From Candidatus Adiutrix sp. (GTDB taxonomy: Bacteria; Desulfobacterota; Desulfarculia; Adiutricales; Adiutricaceae), in contig JAISFR010000004.1 in the NCBI GenBank assembly GCA_031263565.1, positions 1-64,000 on the forward strand: a DNA stretch of 64,000 bases, written 5' to 3'. Shown in pieces: positions 15,317 through 23,788 of the stretch (position 1 is its first letter; the number at the start of each line of letters is the position of its first letter). A model generated the notes under the pieces. It saw only the letters and a list, made by a program, of their open reading frames with translations, was not told the origin of the DNA and ran no database searches. Made by a program: the position numbers and the translations under genes.

Positions 15317-16353
15317 TGCTCAACCACGTTATTCAAAATTTTGGCCGCCTCTTGAAAAACCATTTCCGGGGTGACGACCGGGGCCGAAAGCCAGGGGCCG
15401 TCGCCGGCCTTCAGCCCGAAACGGGCCAGTGCCCAATCATAGCATAAAATCCGCGCCCGCGGACTCTGGGGCGGCCAGAGGGCCGGGCTGGTCCAGACAA
15501 AAATGCTGATGAGCGGAGTTTCGGTCAGGGCCACAATGTGGGAGGCGCCGGTATCAATGGTGATGAACAGATCGCTTATCTCGGCCAGGGCCAGAAGATC
15601 CTTCAAAGCGGTTCGCCCGCAGAAATCGGCCACCGGCGTCCCGGAGGCCCGGGCCAGGGCTTGAGCCAGGGGACTTTCATCAGGGCCTCCGGTCACGAAA
15701 AGGCGGGCCCCGAAGGCCGACCAGAGGCGCCGGCAAAGGTCGGCGAAATTGGGCAGCGGCCAGGTTTTTTCCGGCTGAAGGCCGGCCAGGGTCAGGCCGA
15801 CCAGAGGCCCCTGCCCGGCCAGAGCCGCCGTCAGTTCCCGGGCTTTGAACCGCTCCGCTTCGCTCAGAGGCGGGGCCGGGGGCCGCAGCGGCGGCCCGGC
15901 GGGCCGGCCCAGGGCCGCGGCGGCCAGTTTCTGCCCTCGATAGGCCTGCGATTCCAGAGGCCAGGCCTGGTCCACAATATCCAGATCCCGGGTATAGAGC
16001 CAGGACCAGCCCCCTTGGGGATAAAGGCCGCCGGCCCCGACCAGATTTTTAAGGCCGGCCAGGGCCGCGGCGACTATGGAGCGGGTCTGCCCGTCAAAAA
16101 CGAGCGCAGATCGGTAAGTCAGAGGGCGCAGAGAACGGGCCAGATTCCACAGGGCCGGCAGCCCCCGGCGGCGATCCAGAACAAAAATTTCATCCACCCA
16201 GGGGTGTCCCCGGGCCAGTTCGGCGATTTTGGGGCTCAGCACCAGCCCGGTTTTATGGTCGCTGTGTTGCTTTATAAAACCCAGCGCCGGCAAGGTCATC
16301 AAAAAATCGCCGATATGCTTGAGCTGAAAAGCCAGAAATGGCCCGGGCAGCAT
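15313..16353 (-). CDS. Family 9 glycosyltransferase (heptosyltransferase-like)
   Basis: 346 residues, GT-B fold. N-terminal AFQLKHIGDFLMTLPAL is the GT9 acceptor-site signature (usually R-hydrophobic-GD). The C-terminal half has PEKTWPLPNFADLCRRL, the FVTGGPDESPLAQAL strand, DFCGRTALKDLLAL and LFITIDTGASHIVAL, corresponding to the ADP-heptose-binding region of WaaC/WaaF. It probably adds heptose or another sugar to lipopolysaccharide core. It sits three bases downstream of the C26 amidohydrolase gene and overlaps obg by ATGA. Donor and linkage cannot be read directly. Confidence 0.88.
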   Translation of the reverse strand: MLPGPFLAFQLKHIGDFLMTLPALGFIKQHSDHKTGLVLSPKIAELARGHPWVDEIFVLDRRRGLPALWNLARSLRPLTYRSALVFDGQTRSIVAAALAGLKNLVGAGGLYPQGGWSWLYTRDLDIVDQAWPLESQAYRGQKLAAAALGRPAGPPLRPPAPPLSEAERFKARELTAALAGQGPLVGLTLAGLQPEKTWPLPNFADLCRRLWSAFGARLFVTGGPDESPLAQALARASGTPVADFCGRTALKDLLALAEISDLFITIDTGASHIVALTETPLISIFVWTSPALWPPQSPRARILCYDWALARFGLKAGDGPWLSAPVVTPEMVFQEAAKILNNVVEQ

Positions 16354-16356
16354 CCC

Positions 16357-17136
16357 TCAGGCCTCGGCCGCCATGATGAAGGCCGCAAACAGGGCCCGGG
16401 AGTGGAACTCGGCCAGTTGCCCTTCGGGATGCCATTGAACCCCAACCACAAAACGGGCCTCCCGGTGTTCCAGGGCTTCCGGCAGCCCGTCGGCCGCCCG
16501 GGCGCCGATCTTCAGCGGCGGGGCCAGGTCCTTGACTCCCTGATGGTGGCCGCTGTTGACCATGATTTCCGAAAAATTGAGGATATCGGCCAATTTGCTG
16601 CCGGCTTCAATGCTCACGCTGTGGGTGGCCCGGGCCCGGGGCAGGCGTTGGGCGTGTTCCACCGGCCCGGGGCGCAGGCTGGGCAGATCCGTCCAGAGAC
16701 TGCCGCCCAGGGCGGAATTGATCAACTGCAGCCCCCGGCAGATGCCCAGGACGGGCTTGTCCAGCTCCAGGGCGGCGGCCAGGAGGGCCGCTTCCCAGAT
16801 ATCCCGGGACCGGTCCACCAGGCGATAGTGATCCGGGTTGGGGGCGCCGTTGGGCGGGCCCAGGTCGCCGCCGCCGGCAAGCAGGAGACCGTCGAGCTGT
16901 TCCATATAAACCCGGGCGTTGTCATAAAGGTTGCCCGGCCCGCAGGCCGAGCGTTCGTCTTCCTGATCACTCAGGGGCGTGCGGATCAGGGGCAGAATCA
17001 GCGGCAGACCGCCGGCCAGGGCCACGGCTTCGCTGTAGAGCCGCCCCTGGCCGTCGCGGTCCAGTTGAAGTTTTGATTCCCCCCAGTCGCCGGTGGGAAT
17101 GTTGGCGGCACTGAGGCCGATGAGCGGTTTTGGCAT
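16357..17136 (-). CDS. Class I glutamine amidotransferase-like hydrolase, peptidase C26 (PuuD-type)
   Basis: 259 residues. Nucleophile elbow GICRGLQLIN with Cys133; catalytic His-Glu in VVGVQWHPEGQ; GLLLAGGGDLGPP supplies the oxyanion loop. This is the family of gamma-glutamyl-gamma-aminobutyrate hydrolase PuuD, which frees GABA in putrescine breakdown, and of other gamma-glutamyl hydrolases. No puu genes are nearby, so the substrate is open. It starts at an ATG at 17136, 16 bases after the stop of the upstream gene. Confidence 0.88.
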   Translation of the reverse strand: MPKPLIGLSAANIPTGDWGESKLQLDRDGQGRLYSEAVALAGGLPLILPLIRTPLSDQEDERSACGPGNLYDNARVYMEQLDGLLLAGGGDLGPPNGAPNPDHYRLVDRSRDIWEAALLAAALELDKPVLGICRGLQLINSALGGSLWTDLPSLRPGPVEHAQRLPRARATHSVSIEAGSKLADILNFSEIMVNSGHHQGVKDLAPPLKIGARAADGLPEALEHREARFVVGVQWHPEGQLAEFHSRALFAAFIMAAEA

Positions 17137-17152
17137 AAATCTTCACTTCCTT

Positions 17153-17572
17153 TTATCTGACCAGCACTTCGGCCTGTCCGTCCAGCACCAGGTGACCGTC
17201 CTGATTCTCGACCCAGGTGCGGAGCCGCACCCGGCCGCTGTGGGCGTTCTTCTCCATGATCTCCACCCGGGCGGTGATGGCGTCGCCCAGAAAAACCGGT
17301 TTTTTGAAATCCAGCTTCTGGCTCAGGTAGATGCCGCCCGGGCCGGGCAACTTGGTTCCCAGCACGGCGCTGATCAGGCCGGCGGCCAGCATGCCGTGGG
17401 CCACCCGCCGGCCGAAGATGCTTCGGGCGGCGAATTGTTCGTCCAGATGAACGGGGTTGAGGTCTTTGACCAGACGCCCGAAGCCGGTTACGGTTTCCTC
17501 GGTCACTTCCAGGCTGAGGCTGTCGGCGGCGCCGACCGTCAATTGTTCGAAGCTGAATCGGGTGACGGACAT
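17153..17572 (-). CDS. MaoC-like (R)-specific enoyl-CoA hydratase
   Basis: 139 residues, a single hot-dog domain. LVKDLNPVHLDEQFAARSIFG-RVAHGML carries the hydratase 2 signature (catalytic Asp and His: D-N-P-x-H and HG). Similar proteins (PhaJ, MaoC) hydrate trans-2-enoyl-CoA to (R)-3-hydroxyacyl-CoA. PGGIYLSQKLDFKKPVFLGD is also typical. In an anaerobe without visible PHA genes here it may act in fatty acid or branched acyl-CoA metabolism. It is eight bases downstream of the membrane coiled-coil gene. Confidence 0.9.
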   Translation of the reverse strand: MSVTRFSFEQLTVGAADSLSLEVTEETVTGFGRLVKDLNPVHLDEQFAARSIFGRRVAHGMLAAGLISAVLGTKLPGPGGIYLSQKLDFKKPVFLGDAITARVEIMEKNAHSGRVRLRTWVENQDGHLVLDGQAEVLVR

Positions 17573-17580
17573 GGTTTTTT

Positions 17581-18093
17581 CTATTCGCGGTCTCTTAATT
17601 CGACCAAATTCAGATTGGCCGTCGACAGGGACAGGGCGCTGATGACCACCGCCCAGTCCCGGCCGTCGAGGGCAAAGCGCAGGCTGCCGCCAGCCGCCAG
17701 TTCCCGGGTCACGAGCCGTTCTTCTTCAATGAAGTTGAGCTGAACCGCGGCCCGGCTTTCGGCGCTGTCCACCTTCAGCAGAGTCAGCACCAGGCGGCCG
17801 CCGAAGAGAATGCGGCTTTGATTGACCTTCAGCGGTATCCTGTCCAGAGAGGGGGCCAGGTCGTTCTGAACGTCGCATTCGGCCAGGGCCGCCTGCAGCC
17901 GAAGTATTTCCCGGCGCTGGTTTTCCAGCTCCAGCGAGGCTTCCTGGCGATAGGCCTCCAGCCTCTCCAGGGGCGGCTTCAGCGACTGGCGGCCGTGGTC
18001 GTAGCTGAAAAAATAGACCAGGCCGCAGAGGACGATCAGAGCCGCGCTCCGCCAGATTTTATCGCCTTTAATGTCTTTTTCCTTTAAAGGCAT
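17581..18093 (-). CDS. Hypothetical membrane protein with coiled coil
   Basis: 170 residues with the start placed at 18093 (MPLKEKD), four bases after GGGGAG; an upstream in-frame start at 18135 is possible. One membrane helix (AALIVLCGLVYFFSY, about residues 16-30), then a predicted coiled coil (LEAYRQEASLELENQRREIL and following residues) and a C-terminal beta domain (SRILFGGRLVLTLLKVD, RAAVQLNFIEEERL). Likely inner-membrane anchored with a periplasmic tail. No family recognised. It lies just downstream of the signalling cluster and could be its output or membrane partner; this is only positional. Confidence 0.72.
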   Translation of the reverse strand: MPLKEKDIKGDKIWRSAALIVLCGLVYFFSYDHGRQSLKPPLERLEAYRQEASLELENQRREILRLQAALAECDVQNDLAPSLDRIPLKVNQSRILFGGRLVLTLLKVDSAESRAAVQLNFIEEERLVTRELAAGGSLRFALDGRDWAVVISALSLSTANLNLVELRDRE

Positions 18094-18176
18094 GGGCTCC
18101 CCGGCGCCGGGACAAATGAAAATGGCGAAAAGCATTTTTCGCCAGCCATTATTTACAACTGTTTTTCAGGGCTTCC

Positions 18177-19082
18177 CTACAGCAGGAGCCCCAAAGCCAC
18201 CCGGGAGACGAAATCCATGGTGTCGTTCTGCCCGGAAGACTTGACCAGGCAGTCGTCGACCCCGTTGCCGGGGGTCATGACTTTTTCGATCTTGTCCTGG
18301 TTGGCGGTACAAATGATGAAATAGCAGGGGATGAGCCTGTGGGTGAACTTGACCGCCTGGCAGAAGTCCAGGCCGGTCTGGCCCTCCAGTTCCAGGTCGC
18401 TGACGATGATGTGGGGCCGCTCTTTCATGGCGATATTGAGTCCGTCGTCAGGATTGGAGGCGGTCAGGGTCTGGAAATTGTGATCGTCCAATATTTTTTT
18501 CAGCAGTTCCAACTGGTAAGGAGAATCAGAGACCACCAGGGTCTTGCGGGCCTGGGCGATGACCGGGTTGATCAGGAGATGGGCGATGAGCTTCTGAAAA
18601 CTGTGGCTCTTGCCGCGCAGTACGCCAAGCTGTTTCTCCAGGCGGTTGACGGCCGCCTCCGGGACGTAATTTTCCAGCGCTTTAAAGCGCAGTCGGCCGG
18701 GGCCGGAAATGGAACGCTCCACGTAATTCAAGAGAGCCGGAATCTGAAACTTGTGGGGCAGAAAGGCCCGGGCCCCCTCATTTAAGGCCATGAGCACCTG
18801 TTCGCGCCCGGTGTTCTCTTCGTTTTCGATTAAAATGAATTCCGGGCGCTCCGCCAGGTCGGTGGCGGTCTGCATCAATTTGACGCTGGCGGCGTCTTCC
18901 GGCCAGTAATCCATGATGACCACATCCGGGGTCTCGGCCATAATCCGGTCGGCCACGGCTTTGAGCCCCTGCTCGTAACTCAGGTCGCCCAGAATCCGAA
19001 CTTCATGCCTGGTTTCGGCCAGAGCTTTCTCCACCTCTTTGAGAATCTTTTCATCGTTCAGGCTCAAGATTATGCGGGCCAT
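18177..19082 (-). CDS. Tandem-receiver signalling protein
   Basis: 301 residues, start at 19082 (MARIILSLNDE) with GGAG five bases upstream; a GTG at 19088 overlapping cheA is the alternative. It has two CheY-like receivers: residues about 3-125, with VVIMDYWPED as the phosphoacceptor Asp and a Lys in FLPHKFQ, and about 182-300, with HIIVSDLELEG and CLVKSSGQN. Both lack the full acidic pair at the first strand (SLND, VVSDS), and the helix between them (NRLEKQLGVLRGK) may mediate dimerisation. No output domain. Either receiver may be degenerate, so it may act as a phosphate sink or adaptor for the upstream CheA. Confidence 0.85.
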   Translation of the reverse strand: MARIILSLNDEKILKEVEKALAETRHEVRILGDLSYEQGLKAVADRIMAETPDVVIMDYWPEDAASVKLMQTATDLAERPEFILIENEENTGREQVLMALNEGARAFLPHKFQIPALLNYVERSISGPGRLRFKALENYVPEAAVNRLEKQLGVLRGKSHSFQKLIAHLLINPVIAQARKTLVVSDSPYQLELLKKILDDHNFQTLTASNPDDGLNIAMKERPHIIVSDLELEGQTGLDFCQAVKFTHRLIPCYFIICTANQDKIEKVMTPGNGVDDCLVKSSGQNDTMDFVSRVALGLLL

Positions 19083-19084
19083 GA

Positions 19085-21238
19085 TCACTCCATCATCATA
19101 TTCTCGAATTCGGTTACATTGTAATACCTGACCAGTTGCTTTTCAAAAAAGCGGTTCACCTCAGCCAGAGAATAGGTGGAGGAGAACATGATCTTGAGTT
19201 TGGAAACCGCCAGCCCGCGTTCGATTTTGTCCAGGGGGGGCACGGTGTCCATCAGGTCGGCGATCTGGGCCAGACGTTTCAAAATCAGATAGACCGCCAG
19301 GGAAGGATCCTGGAAAGAGGGCCCGATTTTGATGAAGGACTGGTAGACCCTCACATCTCTGGAAGTTAGTTTGGCGAAATAGAGTATGTTGGCCAGGGGG
19401 GAAAGGTGAAAGGTGTCGCTGTCGGCCTCGTCGGCGGAACTTTCCTGGGCGCTTTCCTGGCGGCGGTATTTGGCCGCGGCGGCCAGAAGCTCGGGGTCGG
19501 TCACCTCGTAGCCTCGGCCGGCCCGGATCTGGCTCAGGCCCAGTTCCAGGTTTTTGACCGAATCCAGCAAGAGGTCGATGATATCCTGAGAAACCGACAG
19601 TTCCTTTTCCCGGATGCGGTCCAGGACGTTTTCGACCTCGTGGACAAAGGCCCCTACATTGGTGAAGCCGGTCATGATGAAGTTGCCCTTGATGGAGTGG
19701 AAATGCCGGAAGATGGTATTGATGCGCCGGATATTCTCAGGGTCCTTTTCCAACTGGAAGATGTCTTCGTTGAGGTCGTTGAGGATGTTGTGAATCTCGA
19801 TGAAGAACTCTTCGGCCACATTTTCGTCCAGATCCGCGGGCCGGGCCGCTTCCCCGGCCTCGTGAAATTCTTCCGCGGGACCGGCGCCCCGGCCGTCCGG
19901 AACAGCTTCGAAAGCGCCGGCGGCGGAAAGATCCAGACCCGAAACCCCGAAAGCCCCGCGGTCTTCGCCGCTTTCCAGGGTGCGCCCGGTGGCCAGGGCG
20001 ATCAGTTCAAAGGGGTCCAGCACCATGCCCAACTGGTTGCCGCCCAGGATGGTGGTGCCGGAAACGCCCCGCACCGAAAAAATTTCCGGCAGAGGAATGA
20101 GCACCAACTTCTGGGGCCGGATGAATTCGGATACTTTCAGGGCGATGCGGCCGTTTTTGGCGTCAATGATGATGACCGGCAGGGTGTCGAATTTTTCATT
20201 GAGCGGCGCGCCGCTCAAAAGGCCCCGAAGGTCGTGCAGGGGAATGATGGAACCCAGATACTGGATGCTCTCGGCGGCTTCCATGGTGGTGATGACTTCC
20301 CGGGGGTCGAAGGCCTGGGTGGCCACCACGTTGCCTATGGGCACCGCGCAGTAGCTCTCGCCGGTGCGGATGATCAGGGCGTCGGTGATGTTGACCGCCG
20401 AAAGCTGGGGAATCTTGTAGGTGAAGACCGTACCCCGGCCGGCGGCGGTTTCGATCAGCACTTCGCCGCCCAGAGTTTCCACGGTGTTCTTGACCACGTC
20501 CATGCCCACCCCGCGGCCGGAGATCTCGGTGGCCTCGATGTTGGTGGAAAAGCCGGGCTGCATGATCAGGTTCCAGCATTCGGCCTGGCTGATGGCCGCC
20601 GCGGCCGAAGGGGACAGAAGACCCTTTTCCACGGCCACCTGACGAATGCGGGCCTCGTTGAGGCCCCGGCCGTCGTCGCTGACCGAGACATAGGTGAAGC
20701 CTTCCTTTTTATAGGCGGTCAGGATCAACTGCCCGGTGGGCTCCTTGCCGCTGTGCTGGCGCTCCAAAGGATCTTCCAGACCGTGGTCGACGGCGTTTCT
20801 GATCTGATGGGCCAGGGGCTCGTAAAGTTTTTCGGCCACGGTCTTGTCGACCAGGGTGTCTTCCCCGACTATTTCAAAATTGACCTGCCGGCCTTTTTTC
20901 TTCGCAATGTCGCGCACCAGGCGCCGGAAGCGCAGGAAAGTGTCCCGGATGGGCACCATGCGGATATCCATGACCAGGTGGTGAAGATCGGAGGAGATGC
21001 GGTTGGCGGTCAGGGCCGCGTTCTTGACCATCTCCATGGAGCTTTTGTCAATGCTGGCCGCCGAGGTCGACAGATGCCGCTGAAGTATGGAAATATTGGA
21101 GGCGGTGATGATGATCTCCCCGGTCAGGCCCAAAAGCCGGTCAAGGTGGGAGATCTTGACCGCCATGCGATCCAGTTCCGGCGGGGCGCCGGGATCTTTG
21201 ACGTCTCCGGGGACTTGCGGGTTCGGATTACCAGGCAT
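19085..21238 (-). CDS. cheA: CheA-type histidine kinase with permuted domain order (P3-P4-P5-P1-P2)
   Basis: 717 residues. Order seen: residues about 22-95 CheA dimerisation helices; 120-280 HATPase with N-box HQIRNAVDHGLE, SDDGRGLNE and GRGVGMDVVKNTVETLGG; 282-425 a CheW-like SH3-type domain (VNITDALIIRTGESYCAVPI, YLGSIIPLHDLRG); a linker; 470-580 an Hpt domain with phosphorylatable His514 in FRHFHSIKGNF; 610-717 a P2-like alpha/beta region. Canonical CheA has Hpt first and CheW last, so this is effectively a circular permutation. All catalytic residues appear intact. The ATG overlaps the 3' end of cheY by 11 bases, ruling out a lost N-terminal Hpt. No receptor, CheW, CheR or CheB gene is nearby. 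Confidence 0.9.
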   Translation of the reverse strand: MPGNPNPQVPGDVKDPGAPPELDRMAVKISHLDRLLGLTGEIIITASNISILQRHLSTSAASIDKSSMEMVKNAALTANRISSDLHHLVMDIRMVPIRDTFLRFRRLVRDIAKKKGRQVNFEIVGEDTLVDKTVAEKLYEPLAHQIRNAVDHGLEDPLERQHSGKEPTGQLILTAYKKEGFTYVSVSDDGRGLNEARIRQVAVEKGLLSPSAAAAISQAECWNLIMQPGFSTNIEATEISGRGVGMDVVKNTVETLGGEVLIETAAGRGTVFTYKIPQLSAVNITDALIIRTGESYCAVPIGNVVATQAFDPREVITTMEAAESIQYLGSIIPLHDLRGLLSGAPLNEKFDTLPVIIIDAKNGRIALKVSEFIRPQKLVLIPLPEIFSVRGVSGTTILGGNQLGMVLDPFELIALATGRTLESGEDRGAFGVSGLDLSAAGAFEAVPDGRGAGPAEEFHEAGEAARPADLDENVAEEFFIEIHNILNDLNEDIFQLEKDPENIRRINTIFRHFHSIKGNFIMTGFTNVGAFVHEVENVLDRIREKELSVSQDIIDLLLDSVKNLELGLSQIRAGRGYEVTDPELLAAAAKYRRQESAQESSADEADSDTFHLSPLANILYFAKLTSRDVRVYQSFIKIGPSFQDPSLAVYLILKRLAQIADLMDTVPPLDKIERGLAVSKLKIMFSSTYSLAEVNRFFEKQLVRYYNVTEFENMMME

Positions 21239-21626
21239 GATCGAATATCCTCGTCAGTACGCTGTTGATCATTTCAGCCGTGGGGGGCTTGGTCAGATAA
21301 TCGTCGGCCCCCAACCTCAGGGCCCGGAAGATATATTTGGAATCGGCGTGGGTGGAGATGATGACCACCGGAATTTTTCTGAGGGCCGGGTCATTCTTGA
21401 TGGCTTCGGTCAGTTCAAAGCCGTCCAGCTCCGGCATGACCAGGTCGGTGATGACCAGGTCCACGGGCTTGGACTTCAGGATTTCCTGGGCCTTCAGCCC
21501 GTTTTCGGCTTCGGTGGTGCTCAGGCCCAGACTCTGAACGAGTTCCTTGATGGTCTTGCGCACGGCCAGGTAATCATCGACCACCAGGACCGATTTTCCC
21601 TGCCAGGGCGGGTTGGGTTGAGCCAT
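21228..21626 (-). CDS. cheY: CheY-like single-domain response regulator
   Basis: 132 residues. A complete receiver: VLVVDDYLAVRKTIKELV (acidic pair), VITDLVMPELDG with the phosphoacceptor Asp, VVIISTHADS (Ser/Thr switch) and DDYLTKPPTAEM (Lys). No output domain. First gene of the cluster, overlapping cheA by 11 bases, so translationally coupled. Probably the phosphorylation target of the adjacent kinase; could act on a motor, pilus or enzyme. Confidence 0.93.
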   Translation of the reverse strand: MAQPNPPWQGKSVLVVDDYLAVRKTIKELVQSLGLSTTEAENGLKAQEILKSKPVDLVITDLVMPELDGFELTEAIKNDPALRKIPVVIISTHADSKYIFRALRLGADDYLTKPPTAEMINSVLTRIFDHAW

Positions 21627-21798
21627 TTTATTTTACTCCCGGCCGCCGGGCCAGAATTTCACCGACAGCCTGTAGATCGCCTGGGGATCGAATTCGGCAC
21701 GTAACCAAAAAATGGTTTACGCCCAATTGATATAAGTTTTATCCTATCATTATTGGGTTCAGGATTCAACTCATTCCCCAGTCGCGCCCCAGCCGCGT

Positions 21799-22629
21799 TT
21801 AATTTCTCGGGTCCAGGGCGTCCCTGAGGCCTTCGCCCACGAGGTTGTAACTCAACACCGTCAGTAAAATGGCCAGGCCGGGGTAGAAGCTCAGCCACCA
21901 GGCCCGGCTCAGGTAATCCTTGCCGTCGGCCAGCATGGCCCCCCAGGTGGCTGTCGGCGGCTGGACCCCCAGACCCAGGAAAGAGAGGGAGCTTTCGGTC
22001 AGAATGGCCCCGGCCACCCCCAGGGTGGCGGCCACCAGGACCGGGGCCAGGGCGTTGGGCAATAGATGGCGGATGATGATGCGCAGGTCCGAGGCCCCCA
22101 AGGCCCGGGCGGCCAGGATGAAATCCCGGTTCTTCAGGCTGATGAATTCGGCCCGGACCAGACGGGCCACGCCCATCCAGCCGGTCAGGCCGATGACGGC
22201 CATGACGTTCCAGACCGAGGGCTCCAGGAGGGCGATGACCGCCAGGATCAGAAACATGCTGGGAAAACAGAGCATCAGGTCGCAGAAGCGCATGATCAGG
22301 CTGTCCGCCCAGCCGCCGTAATAGCCGGCCGCGCTGCCCAAAAGCAGCCCGATGGCCGTGGCCAGGCCCACGGCCACAAAACCCACCTTGAGGCTGACCT
22401 GGCCGCCCCAGATCAGGCGGGACAAAACGTCCCGGCCCAGGGAATCGGTGCCCAGCACATGCTCCCGGCCGGGGGGCCTGAGGCGGTTGCGGGGGTCGGG
22501 CCGGTCCGGGTCATAGGGGGCGATGAAGCCGGCCAGGCCGGAGACGATGAACAGGATCAGCACCAGAGAGCCGCCGGCCAGGGCCAGACGGTTGCGGGCG
22601 AAGCGTTTGAGGAAGGTTTTCAGGTTCAT
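21799..22629 (-). CDS. Peptide/nickel-type ABC transporter permease, OppC/DppC-like
   Basis: 276 residues. N-terminal helix (LALAGGSLVLILFIVSGLAG), the YDPDRPDPRNRLRPPG segment and GTDSLGRDVLSRLIWGG are hallmarks of OppC/DppC/NikC. Five to six membrane helices follow; the EAA loop that contacts the ATPase is in ARALGASDLRIIIRHLLPN. SSLSFLGLGVQPPTATWGAML is diagnostic near the C-terminus. It pairs with the OppB-like gene 83 bases upstream. No binding protein or ATPases of the system lie in the window, so they are encoded elsewhere. Confidence 0.93.
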   Translation of the reverse strand: MNLKTFLKRFARNRLALAGGSLVLILFIVSGLAGFIAPYDPDRPDPRNRLRPPGREHVLGTDSLGRDVLSRLIWGGQVSLKVGFVAVGLATAIGLLLGSAAGYYGGWADSLIMRFCDLMLCFPSMFLILAVIALLEPSVWNVMAVIGLTGWMGVARLVRAEFISLKNRDFILAARALGASDLRIIIRHLLPNALAPVLVAATLGVAGAILTESSLSFLGLGVQPPTATWGAMLADGKDYLSRAWWLSFYPGLAILLTVLSYNLVGEGLRDALDPRN

Positions 22630-22712
22630 CAGACTCCCCTGGCGACAGTGGCCGGACGGGCTGTTTACCGGGCAGGCCGGCGGGCGGATTACAGACCGGG
22701 CCGGCGCATAAA

Positions 22713-23696
22713 TTACTTGAAGGCGGCATCGCGGACGCGGGGGTCGACCCAGGCGTAGCCGAGGTCGGCCAGGAGGTTGCCCAGAAGGGTCAGCACCGCC
22801 CCGATGACCAGGCCGCCCATGACCAGGGGATAGTCCCGGCTCATGACCGCGGTGTAGAAAAGCTGGCCCAGCCCGGGGATGGCGAAGATGGACTCCATGA
22901 TGACCGAGCCGCCGATGAGGCCCGGCACCGAGAGGCCCAAAATGGTGATGACCGGTATCAGGGCGTTCCTCAGGGCGTGCTTGCCGATGACCACCCTCTC
23001 CGGCAGGCCCTTGGCCCGGGCGGTGGTCAGATAGTCCTGGCGGATGACTTCCAGCATGTTGGAGCGCATGTAGCGGGAGAGCCCGGCCAGTCCGCCGATG
23101 GTCGAGATGGTCAGCGGCAGGACCAGATGCCGGGCCAGATCGATTAATTTCCGGCCGGGGCTCAACTGGTCGAAATCGAGCGAGGTCAGGCCGGAAATGG
23201 GCAGCCAGCCCAGGTCCACCCCGAAAAGGCGCATGCCCAACAGGGCCAGCCAGAAAGAGGGCGCGGCAAAGCCGATAAAGAGAATGACCGTCGAGAGCCG
23301 GTCGAAGACCCCCCCGGCCCGCACCGCCGAAATGATGCCCACCGGCAGCGAGATCATCAGGATGATCATCAGCGAGGCCACGTTCAGAGCCAGGGTGACC
23401 GGCAGGCGCTCGACGATCTTATCCAGCACCGGCCGGCGGTCCGGGGAGAAGGAGCGGCCGAAATCCAGCCTGACCAGGCGGACCAGCCAAGAAAGGTACT
23501 GCTCGTGGAGAGGGCGGTCGAGCCCGTAGAGTTCAATGAGCCGCTGCTTGGCTTCCAGGGTCACCTGGGGGTTGAGGTCGGTCATCAGGTCGGTGGGCCG
23601 GCCCGGGGCCAGGTGCATGACCGCGAAACTGACCACGGTTATCCCCAGAAGGGCCGGAATCATCATTAAAAGGCGTTTGACGGTGTATTTCAACAT
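22713..23696 (-). CDS. Peptide/nickel-type ABC transporter permease, OppB/DppB-like
   Basis: 327 residues. Start at 23696 ([20 protein letters not shown]), with AAGGA nine bases upstream; this is the standard OppB N-terminus, and the longer frame upstream reads through a duplicated fragment. [26 protein letters not shown], a six-helix membrane core and the EAA loop ([21 protein letters not shown]) are seen, ending in [10 protein letters not shown]. Together with OppC it forms the membrane channel of a peptide, nickel or opine importer. Part of it (23434-23495) recurs just upstream of its own start. Confidence 0.93.
   Translation of the reverse strand: MLKYTVKRLLMMIPALLGITVVSFAVMHLAPGRPTDLMTDLNPQVTLEAKQRLIELYGLDRPLHEQYLSWLVRLVRLDFGRSFSPDRRPVLDKIVERLPVTLALNVASLMIILMISLPVGIISAVRAGGVFDRLSTVILFIGFAAPSFWLALLGMRLFGVDLGWLPISGLTSLDFDQLSPGRKLIDLARHLVLPLTISTIGGLAGLSRYMRSNMLEVIRQDYLTTARAKGLPERVVIGKHALRNALIPVITILGLSVPGLIGGSVIMESIFAIPGLGQLFYTAVMSRDYPLVMGGLVIGAVLTLLGNLLADLGYAWVDPRVRDAAFK
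23434..23495. repeat. Direct repeat copy A, inside oppB
   Basis: A 62-base segment of oppB (encoding part of [13 protein letters not shown]) that recurs at 23711-23772 with two substitutions. This copy is the functional coding one. Confidence 0.85.
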
Positions 23697-23710
23697 ACAA
23701 AATATCCTTC

Positions 23711-23772
23711 CGGCGGTCAGGGGAGAAGGAGCGGCCGAAATCCAGCCTGACCAGGCGGCCCAGCCAAGAAAG
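23711..23772. repeat. Direct repeat copy B, duplicated oppB fragment in the oppB-hsp20 intergenic region
   Basis: Same orientation as copy A and 60 of 62 bases identical. It lies between the oppB start and the hsp20 promoter and is not translated as OppB. It is probably the scar of a tandem duplication that was mostly deleted. Confidence 0.85.
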
Positions 23773-23788
23773 TGACGGGCGGAGCTTC

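Noticed and set aside
15538-17076. 512-codon open frame on the plus strand opposite the GT9 and C26 genes
   Set aside because: Spans two unrelated genes on the opposite strand and has no domain.
19406-21268. 620-codon open frame on the plus strand opposite cheA
   Set aside because: Antisense shadow; composition reflects reverse-complemented codons and no motif is found.
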